Source of the DNA: an uncultured Polaribacter sp.
GTDB lineage: Bacteria > Bacteroidota > Bacteroidia > Flavobacteriales > Flavobacteriaceae
Reading direction: 5' to 3'
Assembly: GCF_947497695.1 (NCBI RefSeq)
Contig: NZ_CANMHM010000004.1
Coordinates: 1-64,000, forward strand
Length of the DNA: 64,000 nucleotides
In this document: positions 38,128-46,499 of the stretch, piece after piece
How positions within the stretch are numbered: the stretch's first letter is position 1
Layout: every line of letters starts with the position of its first letter
Position numbers and translations under genes: made by a program
The notes under the pieces: generated by a model
Told to the model about the DNA's origin: nothing
What the model saw: only the letters and a program-made list of their open reading frames with translations
Databases searched by the model: none

Positions 38128-39144
38128 ATGAAAGGAGTTTTATTAGTAAATTTAGGATCACCAGCAAGTACATCTACCAAAGATGTTAGAAAGTATTTAG
38201 ACGAATTTTTAATGGATGAGCGTGTAATTGACGCTCCAAAATGGTTAAGAACTATTTTAGTAAGAGGTATTATTTTAAACACCAGACCAAAAAAATCTGC
38301 AAAGGCATATAAAAAAATCTGGTGGGACGAAGGTTCTCCGTTAATTGTATTGTCTGAAAGATTGTTAGCTAAAGTACAGAAAAAAACAGAATTACCAGTT
38401 GCTTTAGCAATGCGTTATGGAACACCGTCTATAAAAATGGGCTTGCAAGAACTGCATGACAAAGGTGTAACAGATGTATTAATTGTGCCTCTCTATCCTC
38501 AACATGCAATGGCTACTACAGATACCATTATGGTATTGGCAGAAGAATTAAGACAAGAGTTTTATCCTGAAATGAAATTTAAGCACATACCTGCTTTTTA
38601 TCATAAAAAAGATTACATAAAAGTATTGGCAGAAAGCATTAAAAGTTCTTTAGAAGGCAAAGAATGGGATAAAATTTTATTTTCTTATCACGGAATTCCA
38701 GAAAGGCATGTTCGTAAATCTGACATTACAAAAAGCCATTGTAATCCATCAGATAGCAAAAATTTTGCTTGTTGTAAAACCAGTTCTGCTGCACATGAGT
38801 TTTGTTACAAACATCAATGTTATGAAACAACTAAACAAGTGGTAGAATACTTAGATTTACAACCACATCAATACTTTGTATCTTTTCAATCTAGATTGGC
38901 AGGAGATCCTTGGTTACAACCTTACACAGATAAAATGTTAGAGAAATACCCTAAAGAAGGTGTTAAGAAATTAGCAGTAGTTACCCCTGCTTTTGTTTCT
39001 GATTGTTTAGAAACTTTAGAAGAAATTGCTATGGAAGGTAAAGAAGAATTTTTAGAAGCTGGAGGAGAAGCATTTTATGCAATACCTTGTATTAATGATA
39101 ATGATGATTGGGTAGATGTTTTAGTAAATTGGATTGAGGAATAG
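38128..39144 (+). CDS. hemH: Ferrochelatase
   Basis: Inserts Fe2+ into protoporphyrin IX to give protoheme; 338 residues from the chosen start. An upstream TTG at 38098 would extend the ORF, but MKGVLLVNLGSPAS is the typical N-terminus and the extra part is repeat-like DNA. The conserved SYHGIPERH motif with the metal-ligand His is near residue 190, and FQSRLAGDPWLQPYTD near 265. It is bordered by heptanucleotide arrays on both sides; its TAG stop begins the downstream AGTTAGC array. hemJ follows 104 bp later. Confidence 0.96.
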   Translation: MKGVLLVNLGSPASTSTKDVRKYLDEFLMDERVIDAPKWLRTILVRGIILNTRPKKSAKAYKKIWWDEGSPLIVLSERLLAKVQKKTELPVALAMRYGTPSIKMGLQELHDKGVTDVLIVPLYPQHAMATTDTIMVLAEELRQEFYPEMKFKHIPAFYHKKDYIKVLAESIKSSLEGKEWDKILFSYHGIPERHVRKSDITKSHCNPSDSKNFACCKTSSAAHEFCYKHQCYETTKQVVEYLDLQPHQYFVSFQSRLAGDPWLQPYTDKMLEKYPKEGVKKLAVVTPAFVSDCLETLEEIAMEGKEEFLEAGGEAFYAIPCINDNDDWVDVLVNWIEE

Positions 39145-39177
39145 TTAGCAGTTAGCAGTTAGCAGTTAGCAGTTAGC
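39143..39177. repeat. Five perfect tandem copies of AGTTAGC
   Basis: Thirty-five bases of a 7-bp unit that starts inside the hemH stop codon. Written as GCAGTTA it differs from the upstream array unit (GCAGTAA) at one base, so the two arrays flanking hemH are related. Confidence 0.97.
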
Positions 39178-39248
39178 AAAAATGAAAAACTTAGTGAAAT
39201 TTGCATTTAATTTTTTGATATTTTGTTAGCTTGAAATAAAATTTAAAA

Positions 39249-39824
39249 ATGAGTATTTATTACATAAAAGCTTTACATATTATTTTTGTAGTTACATGGT
39301 TTGCTGGTTTATTTTATATTCCGCGTTTATTTATTTATCAAGTAGAAGCAGAAAATAAATTAGAGCCTGCAAAATCTATTTTACAAACACAGTACAAGTT
39401 AATGAGTAAACGACTGTGGTATATTATTACATGGCCTTCAGCAATTTTAACATTTCTTTTTGGTTTTTGGACGTTTTATTATTTTCCAGAATACCTAAAA
39501 GAAACATGGATGTTGGTAAAACTATCTTTTGTATTTGCACTTTATTTTTACCATGGATTTTGTCATGTAATCTTTATAAATTTACAAAAAGACATTATAA
39601 AACACTCAGCTTTTAAATTAAGAATTATCAATGAAATTCCGACAATTATTCTATTCGCAGTTGTTTTTTTGGTTTCTGTAAAAAGTTCTATAAGTTGGCT
39701 TTGGGGTGTTGTTGGTATTTTACTTTTTGTTATATTACTTATGCTAGCTACAAAGCTCTATAAAAAAATGAGAGAAAAAAAATCTTGGGACAAAACTGAG
39801 AAAGAAGTTTTGGAAGAAAAATAG
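39249..39824 (+). CDS. hemJ: Protoporphyrinogen IX oxidase HemJ (CopD family membrane protein)
   Basis: Integral membrane protein of 191 residues with four or five helices. HemJ oxidises protoporphyrinogen IX to protoporphyrin IX, the step before ferrochelatase. The key residues of the family are present: His10 in KALHIIFVVTWFAGLFYIPR and a Lys at 91 in MLVKLSFV. Its place right after hemH, and the lack of hemG or hemY in this cluster, strongly support HemJ over a copper-resistance role. The charged C-terminus (about 172-191) is cytoplasmic. Confidence 0.87.
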   Translation: MSIYYIKALHIIFVVTWFAGLFYIPRLFIYQVEAENKLEPAKSILQTQYKLMSKRLWYIITWPSAILTFLFGFWTFYYFPEYLKETWMLVKLSFVFALYFYHGFCHVIFINLQKDIIKHSAFKLRIINEIPTIILFAVVFLVSVKSSISWLWGVVGILLFVILLMLATKLYKKMREKKSWDKTEKEVLEEK

Positions 39825-39865
39825 TTCTCAGTTTTCAGAGGCATTTACAGTTAGTTTCTTAGATT

Positions 39866-39891
39866 GTAAACAGTTTCTTAATACTGTTTAC
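39866..39891. terminator. Hairpin between convergent hemJ and recR
   Basis: A perfect 9-bp stem GTAAACAGT / ACTGTTTAC with an 8-nt loop lies in the 72-bp convergent gap. It has no T run, so it may act weakly. It is built of the same CAGT-type sequence as other spacers. Confidence 0.45.
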
Positions 39892-39896
39892 TGAGA

Positions 39897-40514
39897 CTAA
39901 CCTCTAATACTCTGCTCAAAAGGAATTCTATTCACAATACTCCTTCCTAAAGTAACTTCATCAGCATATTCTAGTTCATCACCTACAGAAATTCCACGTG
40001 CAATTGTACTTGTTGTAATTTCAAATTTTTCTATTTGTTTAAAAATATAAAAATTGGTAGTATCTCCTTCCATGGTAGAACTTAAGGCAAAAATTAACTC
40101 TTTCACTTCACCACTTGCAACTTTATTTACTAAACTTTCTATTTCTAAGTTTTGAGGGCCAATTCCTTCAATAGGATTAATTTTACCCCCTAAAACATGG
40201 TACAATCCATTAAATTGAGAGGTACTTTCTATTGCCATTACATCTCTTATATCCTCTACAACACAAACAATTTCTGGGTTTCTTTTTACGTTTTGGCAAA
40301 TATCACACAAAATAGTATCAGAAATATTATGACATTTATTACAGGTTTTAACATCATTTCTTAAATGCAATAAAGCTTCAGATAAAAATTTAGTGTTATC
40401 AGAAGGTTGTTTTAACAAATGTAAGACCAAACGTAACGCAGTTCTCTTACCAATTCCTGGTAATCGACTTACTTCATTTACTGCATTTTCTAATAATTTT
40501 GATGAGAAATCCAT
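39897..40514 (-). CDS. recR: Recombination mediator protein RecR
   Basis: Ring-forming partner of RecF/RecO in daughter-strand gap repair; 205 residues, normal length. The N-terminal helix-hairpin-helix with [17 protein letters not shown] (about 18-34), the C4 zinc finger in [16 protein letters not shown] (about 57-72) and the TOPRIM domain with [14 protein letters not shown] (about 83) and [14 protein letters not shown] are complete. It is convergent with hemJ. The -7 box TAATTTTG ends four bases before the ATG. Confidence 0.97.
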   Translation of the reverse strand: MDFSSKLLENAVNEVSRLPGIGKRTALRLVLHLLKQPSDNTKFLSEALLHLRNDVKTCNKCHNISDTILCDICQNVKRNPEIVCVVEDIRDVMAIESTSQFNGLYHVLGGKINPIEGIGPQNLEIESLVNKVASGEVKELIFALSSTMEGDTTNFYIFKQIEKFEITTSTIARGISVGDELEYADEVTLGRSIVNRIPFEQSIRG

Positions 40515-40518
40515 TTTG

Positions 40519-40526
40519 CAAAATTA
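40519..40526 (-). promoter_or_regulatory. -7 element of recR, placed almost on the start codon
   Basis: TAATTTTG on the minus strand is followed by CAAA and then the recR ATG. A TTTG lies about 22 bases upstream of it (40549-40552), slightly further than usual. A transcript would begin at or beside the start codon. Confidence 0.5.
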
Positions 40527-40680
40527 CACTTTTAAAGAGAAAAAAGATCAAAGATCAAAGAGAAAAGACACACTTCATTTCCTTAATTTCTAATTACATC
40601 TTTCTTTGCTCTCTTTTCTATTTTCTAACTTCTAAAAATCTTATATTCGTCCTTTATAATTGAACATTCGTAATTATTCT

Positions 40681-42111
40681 ATGAAACCAGAATACATCAT
40701 TCTATTAATTGTCGCTTATTTTTCTGTATTGATATTCATTTCTTACATCACAGGAAAATCTGCTGATAATAAAACATTTTTCAAAGCCAATAATTCTTCT
40801 CCTTGGTATTTAGTGGCTTTTGGTATGATTGGTGCTTCGCTTTCTGGCGTTACATTTATCTCTGTTCCTGGTTGGGTAGAGGCTCAAAACATGAGTTATT
40901 TTCAAATGGTTTTAGGGTATGTTGTTGGGTATGCTGTTATTGGTTTGGTTTTACTCCCACTCTACTATAAACTGAATTTAACATCAATTTACACCTATTT
41001 ACAAGATCGTTTTGGTAATTATGCTTACAAAACGGGGGCAAGTTTCTTTTTACTTTCTAGAACAATTGGTGCTGCTTTTCGTTTATTTTTAGTTGCAAAT
41101 GTGTTACAAATAATTTTATTTGATGCTTATGGAATTCCTTTTTGGATCACTGTTGCCATCACTATCTTATTAATTTGGTTATATACTTTTAAAGGCGGAA
41201 TTAAAACCATTGTTTGGACAGATACGCTGCAAACTTTATTTATGTTAATTGCAGTTGGCGTTTGCATTTATACCATTTCTGATGAAATGCAAATAGATAA
41301 TTTATTCACTTATATTGCTGATAATAAATTGTCTAAAACCTTCTTTTTTGAGGATGTAAATACAGGAAACTACTTTTGGAAACAATTTTTATCTGGTGCT
41401 TTTATTGCAGTTGTCATGACAGGCTTAGACCAAGATATGATGCAAAAAAACCTAACTTGCAGAAACTTAAAAGATGCTCAGAAAAATATGTTTTGGTTTA
41501 CCATTGTTTTGGTAATTGTTAACTTTTTCTTTTTAGCTTTGGGCGTTTTATTAACAAATTATGCACAACAAAACGGAATTGATGCTCAAAAAGACCAACT
41601 TTTTCCAATAATTGCAACACAAGGAAATTTAGGCTTAGCTACTGCCCTATTTTTCTTGTTAGGATTAATTGCAGCAGCGTATTCTAGTGCAGATTCTGCT
41701 TTAACTTCATTAACTACCTCTTTTAGTATTGATATCTTAGAAATCGATAAAAATAAAGACAAAAATGAGCAAGTAAAAATTAGAAAGAAAATTCATATTA
41801 TTTTTTCTTTTGTATTAGTTGCAACCATTTTAATTTTTAAATATTTTATTGCTGATGCAAGTGTTATTGCTAAAATATTTACGTTTGCTGGTTATACTTA
41901 TGGGCCACTTTTAGGTTTATATACTTTTGGAATGTTTACCAAATTAAAAGTAAAAGATAAATTAGTGCCAGCAATTTGTTTAATTGCACCAATTCTTACT
42001 TTTCTAATTAGTTATTATGCTAAAGAAAAATTAGGTTTCGATTTTGGATTTTTTGTATTGGTTTTAAATGGATTTTTAACTTTAGTTGGTTTAAGAATTG
42101 TTAAAAAATAA
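40681..42111 (+). CDS. Sodium:solute symporter family protein
   Basis: Inner membrane Na+-coupled transporter of the SSS family, 476 residues with about 13 hydrophobic helices. Family signs are the first helices with GKSADNKTFFKANNSSPWYL and GMIGASLSGVTFISVPGW (about 40-65), the QDRFGNYAYKTG loop, and AAAYSSADSALTSLTTSF (about 335-352), which would bind sodium. The ORF can start at TTG 40660, but ATG 40681 fits the membrane start better. The substrate is not predictable; no neighbouring pathway genes help. Confidence 0.9.
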   Translation: MKPEYIILLIVAYFSVLIFISYITGKSADNKTFFKANNSSPWYLVAFGMIGASLSGVTFISVPGWVEAQNMSYFQMVLGYVVGYAVIGLVLLPLYYKLNLTSIYTYLQDRFGNYAYKTGASFFLLSRTIGAAFRLFLVANVLQIILFDAYGIPFWITVAITILLIWLYTFKGGIKTIVWTDTLQTLFMLIAVGVCIYTISDEMQIDNLFTYIADNKLSKTFFFEDVNTGNYFWKQFLSGAFIAVVMTGLDQDMMQKNLTCRNLKDAQKNMFWFTIVLVIVNFFFLALGVLLTNYAQQNGIDAQKDQLFPIIATQGNLGLATALFFLLGLIAAAYSSADSALTSLTTSFSIDILEIDKNKDKNEQVKIRKKIHIIFSFVLVATILIFKYFIADASVIAKIFTFAGYTYGPLLGLYTFGMFTKLKVKDKLVPAICLIAPILTFLISYYAKEKLGFDFGFFVLVLNGFLTLVGLRIVKK

Positions 42112-42211
42112 CGAGGTTTATTTCATAACTTTTAATCACAACAACTTTGCTTAATGGAAGGTAAAAGAATAAATACTATCTTTAGAATCTTAAAAACACA
42201 TCATAAAAATT

Positions 42212-42994
42212 ATGGCTAACAAGAACAATATTTTTAAAAATTCAAAAGATAAAGCAGATGTTATTATTTCATTAATCACTATCGTTTTTTTTTCATTATT
42301 TGTTTTCCTAATGTTTTTTAATGTTAGCGATAAACAAGCTGAAGATGTTAATACTAAAATAAAGGCTTCTAAAAAAGCTCCTAATACCAGTAAAATTAAA
42401 GAAATTGAGGTAAATAAAGAGTATTCTGAAGATACTACTCAATACCAAAACAACACTGAAGTAGCAACAACTACATCAACACCAAACACAAGTTTTCACA
42501 AAGAAGATAAAGTAAATAAAGAGCACTCTGAAGATAATACATTAGAAACCACTAAAACAACACCAAATAAAATTATTCACAACAAAAGTGAAGTGAATGA
42601 TGATTTTAATGAGGTTACCACTAAAAATAAGGTTGATGATAATGACACTTCTTTAAATTCAGTTATTAAAAAACCTTCTGAAAATCAGATAATAAACGAA
42701 GAATCATCGCTTAATGAGGCAACATCAATAAAGAAAAATACCAACACCGATTTTAATTGCGTTGCTATTGTTGGTGTTTTTAAAGAGCTCAAAAACAAAA
42801 CAAATACAATTAATAAACTAATAGCATTAGGTTACAAGCCAACAGAAGGTGTTTTACAAAATGGTTTAAACTTTGTTGGTGTACCTTTAAACTGTAACAA
42901 TAAAAAAGAAAAAAGAAAACTTTTAAACCAACTTAACCAAGATTTAAAGATTAAACCTTGGATAAAAAAAATTAAAAGCACTTTTCAAAACTAA
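42212..42994 (+). CDS. Membrane-anchored protein with low-complexity linker and SPOR-like C-terminus
   Basis: A 260-residue protein with a basic N-terminus, one transmembrane helix (about 18-38) and a long Ser/Thr/Asn/Glu/Lys linker (about 45-175). In the linker a motif like EVNKEYSEDTT occurs three times in degraded form. The last 75 residues (NCVAIVGVF, NKLIALGYKPTEG, GLNFVGVPLNC) have the pattern of a SPOR peptidoglycan-binding domain, which would place it at the septum or cell wall. The SPOR call is by pattern only, and no neighbouring cell-division gene supports it. Confidence 0.6.
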   Translation: MANKNNIFKNSKDKADVIISLITIVFFSLFVFLMFFNVSDKQAEDVNTKIKASKKAPNTSKIKEIEVNKEYSEDTTQYQNNTEVATTTSTPNTSFHKEDKVNKEHSEDNTLETTKTTPNKIIHNKSEVNDDFNEVTTKNKVDDNDTSLNSVIKKPSENQIINEESSLNEATSIKKNTNTDFNCVAIVGVFKELKNKTNTINKLIALGYKPTEGVLQNGLNFVGVPLNCNNKKEKRKLLNQLNQDLKIKPWIKKIKSTFQN

Positions 42995-43067
42995 ACAATA
43001 ACACACAGCAACAATTTCTATTATAAAGACCTTGTCCTACTAAAAATAAAGGCAACAACCTATAAAT

Positions 43068-44255
43068 ATGAAAAAATCAATTTCTATTATTGGTAGTGGA
43101 CCTTCTGCACTACTTTTAGCTGCTTTTTTAGACACCAAAAAATTTAACGTTACTATCTATGAAAAGAACAAAACAGCAGGTAGAAAATTTTTAGTTGCAG
43201 GTAAAGGTGGTTTTAATCTTACCCATTCAGAAAATATTATTGAGTTTATTGAACGTTATACTCCAAGTATTTTTTTAAAAGAAGCCTTGTTAAATTTCAC
43301 AAATAATGATTTTAGAAATTGGTTAAAAGAAATCGGAATTCCTACTTTTATTGGCAGTAGCAAAAGAGTATATCCAGAAGAAGGCATAAAACCAATCACT
43401 GTTTTAAATACTATTTTAAATCATTTAAAAGAAAAAGGCATCGTTTTTAAATTCGGACATACTTTTTCTAGTTGGAATACTAAAAATGATCTTATTATAA
43501 ATGATAAAATTATTCGATCTGATTATACCGTTTTTTCTTTAGGTGGTGCAAGTTGGAAAATTACAGGCTCTAATGGAAATTGGTTAAAAACCTTTCAAAA
43601 AAAAGGTATTGAAACTGCTCCATTCCAAGCATCTAACTGTGCTTTTAAAATTGATTGGAAAACGAATTTCATCAACCAAAATGAAGGAAATCCTTTAAAA
43701 AATAGTGCAATTACTTGTGCTGATAAAACACAAAAAGGAGAAGCTGTTATAACAAAATTTGGTTTAGAAGGAAATGCCATCTATGGATTGAGTCCTCAAA
43801 TAAGAACCCAACTATCATCAACAAAAAAAGCAGTTATTTACATCGATTTTAAACCTGTTTTTAATTTAGACACTATTCTTACTAAAATTAAAAATTCAAC
43901 CTTTAAAAATATCACTCAAATTTTAAAAAAAGAAATCAAATTAAGCACATCACAAATCAATTTATTAAAAGATTATCTTTCTAAGGAAGACTATTTAGAT
44001 GCTATAGTTTTATCAAAAAAAATTAAAAAATTCCCTTTAGAAGTTATTGATTTAGCTGTTTTAGACAAAGCTATTTCTACAGTTGGAGGAATCTGTTTAA
44101 AAGCTGTTGATGATAATTTTCAATTGCAACAAATTAAAAATCAGTATTGTATTGGCGAAATGCTAAATTGGGATGCTTCTACAGGAGGATATTTAATTCA
44201 AGGTTGTGCAAGTGTAGGAGTTTATGTTGCAAAACATTTGAACAAAATTGATTAA
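43068..44255 (+). CDS. FAD-dependent flavoprotein of the HI0933/TIGR03862 type
   Basis: A 395-residue NAD(P)/FAD-dependent oxidoreductase-like protein. The dinucleotide-binding GSGPSALLLAAFL starts at residue 9, followed by EKNKTAGRKFLVAGKGGFNLTHS (about 32-54), the typical RKFLVAGKGG(F/R)CN-type motif of this family. The C-terminal part has STVGGICLKAVDDNFQL and NWDASTGGYLIQGCASVGVYVAKHL (about 365-390), which binds the FAD ribityl part. The reaction is unknown. It is upstream of pdxH with a 55-bp gap. Confidence 0.85.
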   Translation: MKKSISIIGSGPSALLLAAFLDTKKFNVTIYEKNKTAGRKFLVAGKGGFNLTHSENIIEFIERYTPSIFLKEALLNFTNNDFRNWLKEIGIPTFIGSSKRVYPEEGIKPITVLNTILNHLKEKGIVFKFGHTFSSWNTKNDLIINDKIIRSDYTVFSLGGASWKITGSNGNWLKTFQKKGIETAPFQASNCAFKIDWKTNFINQNEGNPLKNSAITCADKTQKGEAVITKFGLEGNAIYGLSPQIRTQLSSTKKAVIYIDFKPVFNLDTILTKIKNSTFKNITQILKKEIKLSTSQINLLKDYLSKEDYLDAIVLSKKIKKFPLEVIDLAVLDKAISTVGGICLKAVDDNFQLQQIKNQYCIGEMLNWDASTGGYLIQGCASVGVYVAKHLNKID

Positions 44256-44310
44256 AAATTTACTTCATATTTAAAATATTACCTATTTTTACTTTGGCAA
44301 AATAAATTAA

Positions 44311-44958
44311 ATGCAAAAAGACTTAAGTAACTATCGTAAATCTTACGAAAAGCAAGAACTTTTAGAAAGTAATTGTCCAGAAAACCCAATTGAACTATTT
44401 AGAATTTGGTTTACAAATGCTGATAACTCAGAAACCGTTGTAGAAACAAATGCCATGACAATTTCGTCTATTGGTCTAGATGGTTTTCCAAAAAGTAGAG
44501 TTGTTTTATTAAAGAAATTTACTTGGGAAGGATTTATATTTTACACCAATTATAATTCAGAAAAAGGCAAGGCAATAGAAGCAACTAATAATATTTGTTT
44601 GTCTTTTTTTTGGGCAGGTTTAGAGCAACAAATTATTATCAAAGGAAACGCAGAAAAGTTAGCCGAAAATTTATCTGATGGTTATTTTGATTCTAGACCA
44701 GATGGCAGTAAATTAGGTGCTTGGGCATCAAACCAAAGTGCTGTGGTAAACTCTAAACAAGAATTAGAAGAAAAATTATCATCATTAGAAAAAGAATTTA
44801 AAGATAAAGAAATACCAAGGCCTAAACATTGGGGAGGCTATTTGGTAAAGCCTGTTTCTATAGAATTTTGGCAAGGTAGACCTAATAGAATGCACGATAG
44901 AATTAGATATACATTGGCAAAAGATTTTTCTTGGAAAATAGAAAGATTAGCACCATAA
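44311..44958 (+). CDS. pdxH: Pyridoxamine 5'-phosphate oxidase
   Basis: FMN-dependent cytosolic enzyme that oxidises pyridoxine- or pyridoxamine-5'-phosphate to the active vitamin B6 cofactor, PLP. The 215 residues are full length. Conserved segments are RVVLLKKFTWEGFIFYTNYNS (about 69-89), SFFWAGLEQQIIIKG (about 104-118), RPDGSKLGAWASNQS (about 131-145) and the C-terminal EFWQGRPNRMHDRIRYT (about 185-201), all part of the FMN/PLP site. The histidine phosphatase gene begins 32 bp after its stop, so the genes may be co-transcribed. Confidence 0.96.
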   Translation: MQKDLSNYRKSYEKQELLESNCPENPIELFRIWFTNADNSETVVETNAMTISSIGLDGFPKSRVVLLKKFTWEGFIFYTNYNSEKGKAIEATNNICLSFFWAGLEQQIIIKGNAEKLAENLSDGYFDSRPDGSKLGAWASNQSAVVNSKQELEEKLSSLEKEFKDKEIPRPKHWGGYLVKPVSIEFWQGRPNRMHDRIRYTLAKDFSWKIERLAP

Positions 44959-44990
44959 TTTTTATATTTACACATCAACCAAAACAATTA

Positions 44991-45479
44991 ATGAAAACTT
45001 TATATATAGTTAGACACGCAAAATCTTCTTGGGAGTACTCTGGAATAGAGGATATTGATAGACCTTTAAAAAAACGTGGTATAAAAGATGCTTACTTATT
45101 ATCTAAAATTCTATCAAAAAAAATGGAGAGACCAGACGTTTTTGTTTCTAGTAGTGCAAACAGAGCATTACACACTGCTTTAATCTTTTGTGAAAACTTT
45201 GGATATCCATTATCGAACCTTAAAATAAAAAAACAACTTTATAGTTTTAGTGATGGTTATTTGGTAAAAACAGTAAATGCTTTGGATGATGGTTTTAGCT
45301 CAGCTATTATTTTTAGTCACGATCATGGTATTAATTCATTTGTAAATAAGTTTGGCAACAAGCCTATTTCTCATGTTTCTACAAGTGGTGTTATTGGCAT
45401 TCAATTTGAAGAAAAACATTGGAAAAACATAAAAAAAGGGAAAACTTTTATGGTAGAATTCCCTAAAAATTATAAATAA
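44991..45479 (+). CDS. SixA-type histidine phosphatase family protein
   Basis: A 162-residue phosphoglycerate-mutase-fold phosphatase. The catalytic RHAKSSW (His at about 9) is near the N-terminus, SSSANRALHTALIF near 50 gives the second Arg, and SHDHGIN near 108 the second His, all typical of SixA, which removes phosphate from phosphohistidine. The ORF could be read from 44931 inside pdxH, but the ATG at 44991 places RHAK at the usual distance. It is followed by a Ppx/GppA gene after 7 bp. Confidence 0.87.
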   Translation: MKTLYIVRHAKSSWEYSGIEDIDRPLKKRGIKDAYLLSKILSKKMERPDVFVSSSANRALHTALIFCENFGYPLSNLKIKKQLYSFSDGYLVKTVNALDDGFSSAIIFSHDHGINSFVNKFGNKPISHVSTSGVIGIQFEEKHWKNIKKGKTFMVEFPKNYK

Positions 45480-45486
45480 TTATAGT

Positions 45487-46386
45487 TTGTTAGAAATTAA
45501 AAAATACGGTGCCATTGATATTGGTTCAAATGCAATTAGATTATTAATATCTAATGTGATTATATCAAAAAATAATGATCCTAAATTTAAAAAATCTGCT
45601 TTAGTACGAGTACCTATTCGTTTAGGTGCAGATGCTTTTGTTAATGAAGGGATTATTACTGATAAAAACATCACAAGAATGATAAATGCTATGAAAGCAT
45701 TTAAATTATTGATGGACGTTCATGGAGTAGAAAGGTATAAAACTTGTGCAACTTCTGCCATGAGAGAAGCTAAAAATGGCAAAGAAGTTACAGAAAAAAT
45801 CTTTAATGAAACAGATATAAAGATAGATATTATTGGAGGTAAGGAAGAAGCTGCTATAATTTCATCTACAGATTTAAATGATTTAATAAGTGGTAATAAC
45901 TCTTATTTATATGTTGATGTTGGAGGTGGTAGTACAGAGTTTACACTTTTTTCTCAAGGAAAAATTGTAACATCAAAATCTTTTAAAATGGGAACTGTTC
46001 GTTTATTAGGGAATAAAAAATCTGTAAATAAAGAAATTTTTGCTAATGTTGAAAAATGGATTAAAAAGAATACAAAAGGTATAAAGAAGGTTTCTTTAAT
46101 AGGATCTGGAGGAAATATCAATCGATTGTTTAAAATGTCTGGCAGAACTGAAGGCAAACCAATCTCCTATATATATCTAAATGCTCAATACCAATTTTTA
46201 AAACAAATGACTTATGAAGAAAGAATTTCTGAACTAAGTTTAAACCCAGATAGAGCAGATGTTATTATACCTGCAACTAAAATATATTTATCTGCAATGA
46301 AATGGAGTGGTGCAAGAAAAATTTATGTTCCTAAAATAGGGCTCTCTGATGGTATTATTAAAAGTTTATATTATAACAAATTATAA
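45487..46386 (+). CDS. Exopolyphosphatase/GppA-type phosphatase
   Basis: A 299-residue ASKHA-fold phosphatase that hydrolyses polyphosphate or pppGpp. Phosphate-binding loops are GAIDIGSNAIRLLI (about 8-21), LYVDVGGGSTEFTLF (about 138-152) and SLIGSGGNINRLF (about 204). It is the short, single-module type without the C-terminal extension of the long Ppx. The start codon is TTG; no ATG keeps the first loop. It sits 7 bp after the SixA-like gene, a pairing I recall from other Bacteroidota (often near ppk, which is not seen here). Confidence 0.88.
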   Translation: MLEIKKYGAIDIGSNAIRLLISNVIISKNNDPKFKKSALVRVPIRLGADAFVNEGIITDKNITRMINAMKAFKLLMDVHGVERYKTCATSAMREAKNGKEVTEKIFNETDIKIDIIGGKEEAAIISSTDLNDLISGNNSYLYVDVGGGSTEFTLFSQGKIVTSKSFKMGTVRLLGNKKSVNKEIFANVEKWIKKNTKGIKKVSLIGSGGNINRLFKMSGRTEGKPISYIYLNAQYQFLKQMTYEERISELSLNPDRADVIIPATKIYLSAMKWSGARKIYVPKIGLSDGIIKSLYYNKL

Positions 46387-46499
46387 CTTTTTAAAAAAAG
46401 TTATTTACTCTTTAATATATTTTATTATTTTAGCATAATATATGTGACTTTAAACAAAATTGTGTGTCACAATAAACAACAAATCAAATACGATTAATT

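Noticed and set aside
44931..44990. Longer N-terminus of the SixA-like protein overlapping pdxH
   Set aside because: The extra 20 residues do not resemble the family, and ATG 44991 places the catalytic RHA motif correctly.
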